Assembly: GCA_031263195.1 (NCBI GenBank)
Contig: JAISGD010000027.1
Location: 1 to 32,747, forward strand
DNA from: Campylobacteraceae bacterium
GTDB taxonomy: Bacteria > Campylobacterota > Campylobacteria > Campylobacterales > Campylobacteraceae
Length of the DNA stretch: 32,747 nt
Reading direction: 5' to 3'
Shown: one piece after another, positions 1-7,580 of the stretch
How the letters are laid out: each line of letters starts with the position of its first letter
Numbering within the stretch: position 1 is the first letter of the stretch
The notes under the pieces: model-generated
Databases searched by the model: none
Told to the model about the DNA's origin: nothing
Seen by the model: the letters and a program-made list of their open reading frames with translations, nothing else
Position numbers and translations under genes: made by a program

Positions 1-639
1 ACTTATAACAATTTTGATATTCATACCAATAACATAAATCAACTCCTCTATCAAGGCAATGTGGGAACTTCAGTAGAAGCAAGCATAGACCATAGACTCT
101 TTAGTGAAGAGGGAAGGAACAGTATCAAAGAAGATATACAAAAAGCTCTTTCCAATAATGCCGCATATAAAGAACTGACAAAAGACGGAATGGAAGCATT
201 TGAGAGTATATTCAATGAACAAACCGCAATAGTAGAAAGAGCGGATAAGATTAATACATATGCTGAAATAGGTGAGATTGTATTTGAGATTGGCGTGGGT
301 ATAGGTACTGCTAAAGTCGGAACTCAATTAGTCAAAGAAGCTATTGAAGAGACAATAGAGAGTGGTATTAAGAGGGGAGTGGATGATGTAGTAGTGCATT
401 TTGGACAAGTTGAAAATCAAGTATATCATACTTTTAGACATATAGATGAAATGGGATTGGATAGAAATGTTGTACAAAAAGCAATAAAAACCGATTTAGC
501 AAAAGTCAGCAATCAAATTCAAACAGAAACAATGCTATCAAGAACAATAGAAATCAACGGACAGAAACTACAATATAATTTATATAAATTTAAAAATGGA
601 GAAATCAACATTGGACGAATTAATGCCATTAAAGATTAG
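1..639 (+). CDS. 3' end of a large secreted protein with a polymorphic-toxin-like C-terminal tip (partial)
   Basis: The frame is open from the first base of the window, so this is the C-terminal 212 residues of a longer protein whose start lies outside; the GTG at 61 is internal. The visible part has a charged, helical stretch, then a glycine-rich hydrophobic segment (about residues 93-108 counted from base 1), then a compact terminal domain with HFGQ, HTFRHIDEMGLD, a GQKLQYNLYKF strand and a closing NGEINIGRI. A variable alpha+beta domain at the very end, followed by an overlapping small acidic gene, is the usual build of contact-dependent or polymorphic toxins of the FhaB/CdiA kind. The conserved-looking H, R and D residues suggest an RNase-like activity, but that is inference; I recall similar sequences as Ntox35-type domains and cannot confirm this. 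The two-partner transporter gene is not in the window. Confidence 0.6.
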   Translation, partial: TYNNFDIHTNNINQLLYQGNVGTSVEASIDHRLFSEEGRNSIKEDIQKALSNNAAYKELTKDGMEAFESIFNEQTAIVERADKINTYAEIGEIVFEIGVGIGTAKVGTQLVKEAIEETIESGIKRGVDDVVVHFGQVENQVYHTFRHIDEMGLDRNVVQKAIKTDLAKVSNQIQTETMLSRTIEINGQKLQYNLYKFKNGEINIGRINAIKD

Positions 640-967
640 AAAACCTACCGACTTGGAAATCAAACTGATTGAGATTTTGATAAAAAAATCATCTTTAGAA
701 TTTATAAACTGGAAAGATAGTTTAATGGTAGAACCAATAGATGATGGGAACATGGGAAGTTTGACACTGTTGCCGAATGGATATTATGCAAAAAAGAAAA
801 GATCCTTAAAACAGATAAGTGAATATGAATTTTTAGACCTTGATGGTGTTTTGGTATCAGTAGCATTGTATATTGATAGGATGAGTGGCGAACTATACGA
901 ACTTGATATTTGGAAAGTGAACTTTGAGCCACTTATTGAAATAAATATAGATAATATATTATTGTAA
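623..967 (+). CDS. DUF6984-like small protein, candidate immunity protein for the upstream toxin
   Basis: A 114-residue soluble acidic protein. The start at 623 is preferred over the ATG at 596: it has GGAC about six bases upstream, and family members as I remember them begin with the RKPT-like stretch. It overlaps the last 17 bases of the toxin-like gene, implying translational coupling. Recognisable pieces are RKPTDLEIKLIE near the N-terminus, the central DDGNMGSLTLLP, SEYEFLDLDGVLVSVALYID, and ELDIWKVNFEPL near the C-terminus; this order matches my memory of DUF6984. Immunity function is inferred from position (directly behind a toxin tip), size and acidity, not from known biochemistry. 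It could instead be a free-standing unknown protein. Confidence 0.65.
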   Translation: MPLKIRKPTDLEIKLIEILIKKSSLEFINWKDSLMVEPIDDGNMGSLTLLPNGYYAKKKRSLKQISEYEFLDLDGVLVSVALYIDRMSGELYELDIWKVNFEPLIEINIDNILL

Positions 968-997
968 CAACAGATTATGTAACGGAGAACCTTGTAA

Positions 998-1300
998 ATG
1001 AGAAAAAATGAAGAAACTTTATCTAATTTTGTGATAGAAATATCGGTTTTTTTATTTTTACTTTTTGTAATGGTAAAATCAGGTCTTGCCATTGAACACA
1101 ATATGCCCAAAGAGACTCTGGGGGATAAACTGCTTATAGTGCTTGCGTATATGGGAGGGTTTATAGCAGTGTATTTTATTACGAAGATTATTTACACCAT
1201 AACCAGTGGTCCTTTTATATTGCATCCTAATCAAACAGCGTGTCTATTTGTATGGTTTGGCGGTTCATTAATATCTCTTTTCAGAATATTCGTAGGATAA
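998..1300 (+). CDS. Small three-helix inner-membrane protein, unknown function
   Basis: The predicted 100-residue protein has three likely membrane helices, at about residues 11-31, 43-67 and 80-98, with short polar loops. A GGAG ribosome-binding site lies at 984-987, ten bases before the ATG. It starts 30 nt after the DUF6984-like gene on the same strand, so the two could be co-transcribed. Downstream of polymorphic toxins such small membrane proteins are sometimes orphan immunity proteins, because membrane immunity proteins exist for pore-forming or membrane-active toxins. That is only a positional guess here; I recognise no family. Confidence 0.6.
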   Translation: MRKNEETLSNFVIEISVFLFLLFVMVKSGLAIEHNMPKETLGDKLLIVLAYMGGFIAVYFITKIIYTITSGPFILHPNQTACLFVWFGGSLISLFRIFVG

Positions 1301-1416
1301 GAATGTTGTGCATTGGCTTAATTATTCTACTTTTTCAGGAAAGGGGTAAGATTGTGTATTATAGTTAAACTTTATAAATAGCAAATTTTAGCTTGTACGA
1401 CTGGAAAAGCAAGGGA

Positions 1417-1779
1417 TTAATTTCGCTCTATCTCTTCCAGCGCGCTCTTTTGCAAAAACGCCGAACGACTTATGTGCAACGGCTCGATATATGCATCTAT
1501 CGCTTTAAGTGCAGCGGCATTAATAGATATATTTATCCTTACAGCTCTATCCTGTTCGTTTGGCTCCGGGATATGCTGTTTTTTTTCAATAGCGGACTTG
1601 ATATACTCTACAAAAGCCTCTCTTACTCCATAAAATGTTTCGCTTGCACTCTCGCCCTCAAAGCTTACACTTTTGAAATCTCTATACTGTGCAAACCAAC
1701 TGTTTTTATTACCTTTTGTGACTTTTTTGATGACTATCTCGTAGTCTAAGTCCATATAATAACTCAAATCCTTTTGCAT
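1417..1779 (-). CDS. hicB: HicB-family antitoxin, apparently solitary
   Basis: A 120-residue protein with the two parts of a HicB antitoxin. Residues about 11-62 form the partial RNase H-like fold (YEIVIKKV, then WFAQYRDF, and the SASETFYGVREAFVEYI helix). Residues about 80-118 look like a ribbon-helix-helix DNA-binding unit (RINISINAAALKAIDAYI, then SRSAFLQKSALEEI). AGGGTGG just upstream of the start codon is a good ribosome-binding site. In HicAB systems HicB binds and blocks the HicA mRNA interferase and represses the operon. No HicA-sized frame with the expected GSH motif is visible on either side: the 54 nt upstream and the 116 nt downstream contain nothing of that kind. It may be a domesticated regulator or the survivor of a decayed pair. 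Confidence 0.8.
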   Translation of the reverse strand: MQKDLSYYMDLDYEIVIKKVTKGNKNSWFAQYRDFKSVSFEGESASETFYGVREAFVEYIKSAIEKKQHIPEPNEQDRAVRINISINAAALKAIDAYIEPLHISRSAFLQKSALEEIERN

Positions 1780-1833
1780 TTTCCACCCTTTAGATATTTT
1801 CTACACAAATGATACACAAAAAAGATTAAATCT

Positions 1834-2550
1834 TCATAAATAGTCATATCCTATCAATTTGTCATTTATCATTACCTGACGCAGTAATTTAACATACTTC
1901 TCACGCATTTGCGAGTAATTTAACATTTTTGAGCTTGCCGTAAGCCCATCAAACTCATTACCCAGTAAAAAACGCAGATTTCTAAAATCACTATAAGCAT
2001 TATGTCTGTTAAGATTTAACATGTATGAGTTTACAGACTCTTGCACGGAATTGAAAACCCTGATTTTGTGAGTTTTGCCTTCTTCTCTATTATTAGGCAC
2101 AAGACCGTTTGTTACGCTATATGTCCATTGACCAAATGCATTTTTCGCCTCTTTGAAAAAGCGACTTGTACCCCAGCCTGTCTCTATCGCCGCTTGGGTA
2201 AGCGCTAACGATATCGGTACGGGAGCTATTTTGGACTTAAACGCTTTAATGTCGTCAACGGAGTTTATATCATATTTTTTACTCAAGTTTTGCACAACTT
2301 CTAATGTTTTATTGTCTATTGAGCTTAGATTATCGTCTCGATATGCTTCAAAAAACGCATCAACGATTTTGCGCTCCTCTATGATATTGTCATTGGCTTT
2401 TTTGATTAACGGAAGCATCCGTTTTACAAACTCTTTTTTTTGCGCTGCACTGTTTTTAATAATAAAAAAATCATCCGTAAATGTTTCCGCATTAAGTACT
2501 CCAAAACAGATGACACACAATAATAATTTAACTACGAACCCCATCTTCAT
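1834..2550 (-). CDS. Secreted Bax-like glucosaminidase-domain protein
   Basis: A 238-residue protein with an N-terminal signal peptide (hydrophobic residues 5-19, likely cleavage after NA at 20-21). The C-terminal half is a glucosaminidase (LYZ2/Bax) domain. LTQAAIETGWGTSRFF at 118-132 contains the putative catalytic Glu123 and is followed by NAFGQW and the late VQESVNSYMLNLN stretch typical of Bax-like proteins. Such enzymes are predicted to cut the glycan strands of peptidoglycan in the periplasm; Bax itself is poorly characterised. The start overlaps the end of dapF by four bases (ATGA type), placing it last in a coaE-dapF-bax unit. The pairing with dapF, which makes meso-diaminopimelate for peptidoglycan, fits a cell-wall role. 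Confidence 0.8.
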   Translation of the reverse strand: MKMGFVVKLLLCVICFGVLNAETFTDDFFIIKNSAAQKKEFVKRMLPLIKKANDNIIEERKIVDAFFEAYRDDNLSSIDNKTLEVVQNLSKKYDINSVDDIKAFKSKIAPVPISLALTQAAIETGWGTSRFFKEAKNAFGQWTYSVTNGLVPNNREEGKTHKIRVFNSVQESVNSYMLNLNRHNAYSDFRNLRFLLGNEFDGLTASSKMLNYSQMREKYVKLLRQVMINDKLIGYDYL

Positions 2551-3296
2551 CCTTGATTAAAATTTGCCGTAAATGTCAATTTTACTTTACCCTTAAATAG
2601 TATTTTTTCACCATTTGCACTTAAAAAAAGTTGCTCTTTGCTTTTTGGTATCACTGTAGCTGCCGCCTTGATAAGCCCTATATTAAAAGCTGTAAAAAAA
2701 GCTGCCGCCATACCCGTACCGCACGCAAGAGTTTCATCTTCAACACCGCGTTCATAAGTTCGCACAAAGAGTTCGTCATGATTTTTAATTGTCGCAAAAT
2801 TTACATTCGCGTTATAATTATAACGCATTTTTTTCGCTATTTCCAAATTAAAAATATCCAAATTATCTACAATACTTATTAAATGCGGTACTCCCGTATC
2901 GTAAAAATGCCAAATGAGTCCATATTTTTCAAACGGTTCGCTTAATTTTTTAGATTTTGTTAATTCAACCTCTGCAACATCACCATCAACTTCGGCTTTT
3001 ATAATTCCGGCACCCGTCAAAAAACGCATCTTTTTAGATGCAATACCATTGGTGAAGGCATAATGTGCGCATGCTCTTGACCCATTTCCACACATTGAGG
3101 CAGCACTTCCGTCACTATTGTAAAATTGCCACTCAAAATCGCATTTGTCGCTTGGCAGTACAACAATCATACCATCCGCACCGACACCCTCATGCCTATC
3201 GCAGATTATTTTCGCCAAATCTTGTCTATCTGTCTTTTTATCCGTTTGAAAAATTACAAAATCATTTCCGCTGGCACTGTATTTACTAACTAACAT
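2547..3296 (-). CDS. dapF: Diaminopimelate epimerase
   Basis: DapF interconverts LL- and meso-diaminopimelate, the last step before lysine and the supplier of the peptidoglycan cross-linking residue. The 249-residue product shows both cysteine signatures of this PLP-independent racemase. The first is SMCGNGSRACAHYA with Cys69 and the second is ETLACGTGMAAA with Cys192; these act as the acid/base pair. The N-terminal KYSASGNDFVIF motif is also present. The length is slightly below the 270 or so usual for the family, mainly through compact loops; nothing essential appears lost. It overlaps coaE by 11 bases at its start and the Bax-like gene by four at its end, so translation is probably coupled through the three genes. 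Confidence 0.96.
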   Translation of the reverse strand: MLVSKYSASGNDFVIFQTDKKTDRQDLAKIICDRHEGVGADGMIVVLPSDKCDFEWQFYNSDGSAASMCGNGSRACAHYAFTNGIASKKMRFLTGAGIIKAEVDGDVAEVELTKSKKLSEPFEKYGLIWHFYDTGVPHLISIVDNLDIFNLEIAKKMRYNYNANVNFATIKNHDELFVRTYERGVEDETLACGTGMAAAFFTAFNIGLIKAAATVIPKSKEQLFLSANGEKILFKGKVKLTFTANFNQG

Positions 3297-3888
3297 ATCG
3301 CTCCTTCAATATCGCTATAAATTTTTCAACTTCTTTTTTCAGGTGTGCCAAATCTTTGGAGTTATCTATTACAACATCGGCTTTTGCCCTTTTTTGCTCA
3401 ATATCAAGTTGAGCCGACACTCTTAAACATGCTTCCTCTTTTGTAAGCTTGTTGCGCCGCATAAGTCTTGCTATCTGCTCTTCTTTCGGCGCATATACAA
3501 CAACCGTAAACGCGCTGCCGTAAACACCGTCCTTTTCAAAAAAAAGCGGAATGTCTACTACAAAAAACTTTTTTTGCCGTTCTAAGCGCGTTGCTGCTTT
3601 TTCTATTTTTTCATATATCTTTTTATGTAAAATATGTTCTAAAATCTCTCTTTGATTTTTATCTTTAAAAATTAATTCACCAAGTTTTTTTCTATCGACT
3701 TTGCCGTCTTTTACAAACTCACATCCAAATGCGTTTGTTATCTCACTTCTTTTCTCATCTAAAATCTCATGTGCAATTTTATCGGCATCCACAACATTGA
3801 TTCCATTTTCTAAGAGCATGCTACTAACACTGCTTTTACCGCTTGCTATACCGCCTGTTAGTATGATATATCTCATATTATCCGCCAT
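3286..3888 (-). CDS. coaE: Dephospho-CoA kinase
   Basis: CoaE phosphorylates the 3'-hydroxyl of dephospho-CoA, the final step of coenzyme A synthesis in the cytoplasm. The 200-residue protein has the P-loop GGIASGKS at 12-19, a VVDADKIAHE stretch that matches the substrate-binding region, and the FVVDIPLFFE segment around 108-117. The start at 3888 gives residues MADN before a second Met at position 5. GGCGG precedes that second ATG, so translation may begin there (3876), with an N-terminus closer to the family norm. It is the first gene of a minus-strand unit with dapF and the Bax-like gene, and it diverges from purM across a short AT-rich gap. Confidence 0.95.
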   Translation of the reverse strand: MADNMRYIILTGGIASGKSSVSSMLLENGINVVDADKIAHEILDEKRSEITNAFGCEFVKDGKVDRKKLGELIFKDKNQREILEHILHKKIYEKIEKAATRLERQKKFFVVDIPLFFEKDGVYGSAFTVVVYAPKEEQIARLMRRNKLTKEEACLRVSAQLDIEQKRAKADVVIDNSKDLAHLKKEVEKFIAILKERYVS

Positions 3889-3966
3889 ATCTTTTATTTG
3901 AATAAAAAAATTTATAACGATTTTATCATCTTTTCGTTAAAATCACTAAATTTTTTAGGAAAAATA

Positions 3967-4965
3967 ATGGACAATATGATTAGTTACAAAGATGCGGGTG
4001 TCGATATAGACGCCGGCAATAGATTTGTAGAGAGTATAAAACCAATAGTTAAATCCACTTTTGATAAGAATGTTATAGGCGGCATAGGTTCGTTTGCCGG
4101 AGCTTATGAATTACCCGAAGGGTACAAAAAGCCTGTTATTTTAAGTGCAACAGACGGCGTGGGAACAAAACTGAGACTTGCTATCGAATCGAAAAAACTT
4201 GATAGCGTCGGCATAGATCTTGTTGCAATGTGCGTGAATGATTTGATATGTAATTTCGCAACACCAATGGTCTTTTTAGACTATTACGCCATGGGGAAAT
4301 TAGATATTGACTCTTCTTTAGAGATTGTGAAGGGTATCGCGCAAGGTTGCATCAGTGCGGAGACAGCTCTTATAGGCGGTGAAACTGCTGAAATGCCCGG
4401 TATGTATAATGGGGATGATTTTGACCTGGCAGGCTTTGCGGTAGGGATTGCTGAAAAAGACGAGATAGATAGAAGTAAAAAGATAAAAACAGGAGACGTA
4501 CTTATCGCGCTTCCAAGTTCTGGCTTACACTCAAACGGTTATTCGTTGGTAAGAAAAGTTTTTTTTGAAAAGCTAAATATGAAGTTTGACGAATCATTCG
4601 GCGAAAAAACCCTTATAGAGACGCTTTTAGAGCCTACCCGCATATATGTGAAAACATTTAAACTATTAAAGCCATATATCAATGCTCTTGCACATATAAC
4701 AGGCGGAGGTATCGTTGAAAACTTACCGCGTATACTACCCGCAAATCTTCAAGCGCGTATTTACAAAAACAGTATTAAGACGCTGCCAATATTTGAGTTT
4801 TTAAGCAAACATGTAAGTGAAGAGGAGATGTCACGCACTTTTAATATGGGTGTAGGTATGATTTTAGTAGTAAATCCGCTCAATGTTGATACCGTACTAG
4901 CCCAAACAGACGGATATATCATAGGAGAAATTTCCGGCGGTGAGCGCGAAGTGCTGATGATATAA
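3967..4965 (+). CDS. purM: Phosphoribosylformylglycinamidine cyclo-ligase (AIR synthetase)
   Basis: PurM closes the imidazole ring to make 5-aminoimidazole ribonucleotide, step five of purine synthesis. The 332-residue product contains ISYKDAGVDIDAGN at the N-terminus, LSATDGVGTKLRLA, the GGETAEMPG nucleotide-binding signature and the late HITGGGIVENLPR. The frame is open upstream to 3898, but I chose the ATG at 3967. AGGAA lies directly upstream of it, and the extra upstream residues are unlike the family. The 78 nt between coaE and purM must carry both divergent promoters. Three more plus-strand genes follow closely and may share its transcript. Confidence 0.96.
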   Translation: MDNMISYKDAGVDIDAGNRFVESIKPIVKSTFDKNVIGGIGSFAGAYELPEGYKKPVILSATDGVGTKLRLAIESKKLDSVGIDLVAMCVNDLICNFATPMVFLDYYAMGKLDIDSSLEIVKGIAQGCISAETALIGGETAEMPGMYNGDDFDLAGFAVGIAEKDEIDRSKKIKTGDVLIALPSSGLHSNGYSLVRKVFFEKLNMKFDESFGEKTLIETLLEPTRIYVKTFKLLKPYINALAHITGGGIVENLPRILPANLQARIYKNSIKTLPIFEFLSKHVSEEEMSRTFNMGVGMILVVNPLNVDTVLAQTDGYIIGEISGGEREVLMI

Positions 4966-4970
4966 ATAGC

Positions 4971-5363
4971 GTGAAAAGATTTTTATTGTGTATGCTTGTG
5001 TTTGGTTTACGGGCAGATGAAGCGTCGGTTAATCTGGTAAAGGCGTTGCATTCGGATAATTTAAGTTTGGGTATTATTGAACAGCAAGGAGTTTTTCCTG
5101 CCCCAAAGATAAATCTTGATGGTAAAACTTTTACTGATTTTAAAATCGGTGATTCAACGTTACATTTTACGGGATTTGGACTGTTGAAGTCAAATTATAG
5201 TCCAACACTGATAGATGGAGCTGGAGATCCCGCTTTCATGTTCAATATAAAATTGAGCGGTGACACTATAGAGATTGGCGGCAATGTAAGAGATTTAAAA
5301 TTTGGCGATTGGACTGATTTTATAAATAACATGAACAAAAAAAGTGAAGATGAGAATAAGTAG
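4971..5363 (+). CDS. Small secreted protein of unknown function
   Basis: A 130-residue protein starting with GTG five bases after the purM stop. The N-terminus (KRFLLCMLVFGLRAD) is a short signal peptide with likely cleavage near residue 16. The rest is mixed-strand sequence with repeated glycine/aspartate turns and a polar, lysine- and glutamate-rich tail, so it is probably periplasmic. No catalytic motif is visible and I do not recognise a family. The ATG at 4992 is a possible later start but would remove most of the signal peptide's positive end. It sits between purM and a disulfide-forming pair, and co-expression with the latter is likely from the 19-nt spacing. Confidence 0.65.
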   Translation: MKRFLLCMLVFGLRADEASVNLVKALHSDNLSLGIIEQQGVFPAPKINLDGKTFTDFKIGDSTLHFTGFGLLKSNYSPTLIDGAGDPAFMFNIKLSGDTIEIGGNVRDLKFGDWTDFINNMNKKSEDENK

Positions 5364-5382
5364 ATTGATATATGGATAAGCG

Positions 5383-5817
5383 ATGAGAGAAAATAGAGCG
5401 TTATGGCTTTTAATGTTTTTTGCATGGATAGTTGCCATTGTTGCGACTTTGGGAAGCCTGTTCTTCAGTGAGATTATGGACTTTCCGCCTTGTACGATGT
5501 GCTGGTATCAGCGGATTTGCATGTATCCGCTTACAGTTATTTTTCTGATAGGTCTCATAAAATATGATAAAAATGCCTTTATTTATGCTTCACCGCTTGT
5601 TATCATAGGCTGGGGATGGGCATTTTATCATACACTTTTGATTTTAGGCGTAATATCGGAAGAGTTGGCGCCATGCATACTTGGCGTACCATGCTCTACT
5701 ATGTATCTTAACTGGTTTGGATTTTTAGATATTCCGATGTTATCATTAGCAGCGTTTACGCTTATATTAGTTAGTTTGATATTTTTTTATAAAAAAGGAT
5801 TAAAAAATGAGTTCTAA
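5383..5817 (+). CDS. DsbB/BdbC-type disulfide bond formation membrane protein
   Basis: A 144-residue, four-helix inner-membrane protein of the DsbB family. These proteins reoxidise a periplasmic DsbA-type thiol oxidase and pass the electrons to quinones. The first periplasmic loop carries PPCTMCWYQRICMYPL with the CxxC pair Cys37/Cys40. The second carries Cys98 and Cys104 (APCILGVPCSTMYLNWFG). The CWYQR-MYPL form and the short length resemble the BdbC branch more than the longer enterobacterial DsbB. An additional Cys46 is present. It overlaps the following DsbA-like gene by 11 bases, which supports a dedicated oxidase/reoxidase pair. Confidence 0.92.
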   Translation: MRENRALWLLMFFAWIVAIVATLGSLFFSEIMDFPPCTMCWYQRICMYPLTVIFLIGLIKYDKNAFIYASPLVIIGWGWAFYHTLLILGVISEELAPCILGVPCSTMYLNWFGFLDIPMLSLAAFTLILVSLIFFYKKGLKNEF

Positions 5818-6502
5818 AAAGAGAAAAAAAATTGACGCAAAATTGATTATATCACTATCATTGCTTGCTCTATTAATACTGTTTGCGGCGAGTGCATATT
5901 TGTATAATTCATACAAAAAAACAGAGTTTTCAAATAAAACCCAAGATGAAAAAGCACAGATAGAGGCATTGTTAGTGCGTGAACATGCTTATATCGCGGG
6001 TAATAAAGATGCGAAAGTTACAGTTGTGGAGTTTTTTGATCCGGCGTGTTCGGCATGTGTACGCATAAGCCCTGTTGTTGCAAGAATACCGGAGAAATAC
6101 TTGGATCAAGTCCGCGTAGTTTATAGGTCTTTGGGATACCATAAAGGCTCTGATATGATACTTTCTTTATTGGAGGCAGCAAAAGAACAAGGGAAATTCA
6201 AAGAAGCATTTGCGGCTTTTAACTTACGTTTTCCAAGGTGGTTTATAAACAATCAGGTCAATGATTTTGTCGCATGGGGAGTATTGGAGCAATCAGGCAC
6301 AGATGTTAAAGCAGCAAAAGAGTTTTTAGACAGCAATCAAGACAAAGTAAACGAGATACTGCGTCAAAATATGGAAGATGCGGAAAATCTGGGTATTACA
6401 TCTACGCCGACATTTTTTGTAAATGGCATGCAAGTAGAACAAAAAGAGCTTATTGACACAATTGAGAGCGAGATAGCCAAAATCTACAAAGAAAAAGAGT
6501 AA
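5807..6502 (+). CDS. DsbA/BdbD-type membrane-anchored thiol oxidoreductase
   Basis: A 231-residue protein with a positively charged N-terminus and one membrane anchor (residues about 12-33), leaving a thioredoxin-fold domain in the periplasm. VVEFFDPACSACVRISP holds the active CxxC (Cys81, Cys84), and TSTPTFFVNG near the C-terminus holds the cis-proline that borders the active site. Between them lies the helical insertion expected for DsbA relatives. The acidic-Cys-Ser-Ala-Cys site and tight linkage to a DsbB-like gene argue for an oxidase of secreted proteins, with the upstream membrane partner recycling it. The translation start overlaps the end of that gene. A reductase or isomerase role cannot be excluded from sequence alone. 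Confidence 0.9.
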   Translation: MSSKKRKKIDAKLIISLSLLALLILFAASAYLYNSYKKTEFSNKTQDEKAQIEALLVREHAYIAGNKDAKVTVVEFFDPACSACVRISPVVARIPEKYLDQVRVVYRSLGYHKGSDMILSLLEAAKEQGKFKEAFAAFNLRFPRWFINNQVNDFVAWGVLEQSGTDVKAAKEFLDSNQDKVNEILRQNMEDAENLGITSTPTFFVNGMQVEQKELIDTIESEIAKIYKEKE

Positions 6503-6732
6503 AGCACTGTTTTTGCCCAAATTATAAATAGCGACTTGACTTGCTTACTGTGGCAGCAAAAGTTTTTGTACTTATTGTTACTTGTTTTGTTTTAAATAGA
6601 TTATAGCTTACACTGCATTTGGTTTATGTATTACAGAGTATTATTGCTTTACCCTTTTGAAGTCTCTTTTCAAGTCTAAAATATACACTTTTTTGGTTTA
6701 AAATTTACACAAAAATTGTATAAATTCAGATA

Positions 6733-7419
6733 TTAATTTCTAAACTCTACCCTGATTTTATCTGTCAATAATTTTCTGTTTAGCCTTCTTGGATTATTTT
6801 GCATATTGCCTAAACTATTTTCGGTATCGAAATAGTTTTGAAGATAATAAACCCCATTATAACCCTCATTTGAGAGTATATCTATCATATCATTCACAGC
6901 ATTTTCGTCCAGTAAAGCTGTATGGACAGTCGTACGGACTTCAAAATTTATATCGCTTCGGATTAAAAGACGCAAACTTTGCAAAACTTTGTCGTACATA
7001 CCAGAGTGGGTTACCGTCTTAAAAAACAACGGCGGAGATTTAAAATCAAGCGAGACAAAATCTATCAGTGCCATCTCTACCAATGTTTTTAATCTATCCG
7101 GACAAGTGCCGTTAGTATCTATCTTGACCTTAAAGCCAAACTCTTTTATTTTGCGACAGAGCTCGGGAAGATCTGGATATAACGTACATTCGCCACCACT
7201 CAGAACTACACCTTCAAGACGCCCAATTCTGGTATGTAAAAATCTCAAAAGTTCATCCGTACCGATAACTCCATTACCTAAAACAATATGTCGATTGTAG
7301 CAGTATGGGCAACGCATGTTGCATTTTGCAAACCATACTATGCAAGCCAAATATCCGCTAAAATCCAATATCGTAAAAGGCGTAATATCAACAATTGGTT
7401 GAACTGCAACACTTTTCAA
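6733..7419 (-). CDS. nrdG: Anaerobic ribonucleotide reductase activating protein (radical SAM)
   Basis: A 228-residue radical SAM enzyme with the cluster motif CNMRCPYC (CxxxCxxC) near residue 33, a following LSGGECTLYPDL glycine-rich SAM-binding motif, and KIDTNG further on. NrdG uses SAM and a 4Fe-4S cluster to abstract hydrogen from the glycine of NrdD, creating the glycyl radical. Here it follows the small ORF that carries that glycine and overlaps it by 32 bases. The start is TTG at 7419 with no strong ribosome-binding site, so translation probably depends on coupling to that ORF. NrdG-like radical SAM proteins can also activate other glycyl radical enzymes, but the nrdD linkage settles the assignment. 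Confidence 0.9.
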   Translation of the reverse strand: MKSVAVQPIVDITPFTILDFSGYLACIVWFAKCNMRCPYCYNRHIVLGNGVIGTDELLRFLHTRIGRLEGVVLSGGECTLYPDLPELCRKIKEFGFKVKIDTNGTCPDRLKTLVEMALIDFVSLDFKSPPLFFKTVTHSGMYDKVLQSLRLLIRSDINFEVRTTVHTALLDENAVNDMIDILSNEGYNGVYYLQNYFDTENSLGNMQNNPRRLNRKLLTDKIRVEFRN

Positions 7420-7558
7420 TAAATTTTACCCGCTGTTTATGTTCGCCTTTTTTGCCCAAATTAAAACTCTCGATAGGACGATGATAGCCCATTACACGTG
7501 TATAAACCATACATTTTGTGCGCTTATCTGCCAACTCTTTGACTAATTTCTCATTCAT
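7388..7558 (-). CDS. 56-residue protein carrying the NrdD glycyl-radical loop
   Basis: This short gene lies between nrdD and nrdG on the same strand. AGGTGA sits a few bases before the ATG at 7558, an excellent ribosome-binding site. The product contains YTRVMGYHRPIESFNLGKK (residues 19-37) and then an HKQRVKF stretch. This is the sequence that normally ends a class III reductase, where the Gly of the RVxGY motif holds the stable radical; here that would be Gly24. The large NrdD stops 51 bases upstream without this motif. Cysteines at 16, 50, 51 and 56 could join a metal site or redox chemistry. I infer that the peptide docks on NrdD and supplies the radical in trans. I recall short proteins of this type annotated as NrdD in other proteobacteria. 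Confidence 0.85.
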   Translation of the reverse strand: MNEKLVKELADKRTKCMVYTRVMGYHRPIESFNLGKKGEHKQRVKFIEKCCSSTNC

Positions 7559-7580
7559 GTTTTCACCTCACCTTTTTATT

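Noticed and set aside
1393-1749. 118-codon plus-strand frame opposite hicB
   Set aside because: It is the antisense shadow of a recognisable HicB gene and has no ribosome-binding site or family resemblance.
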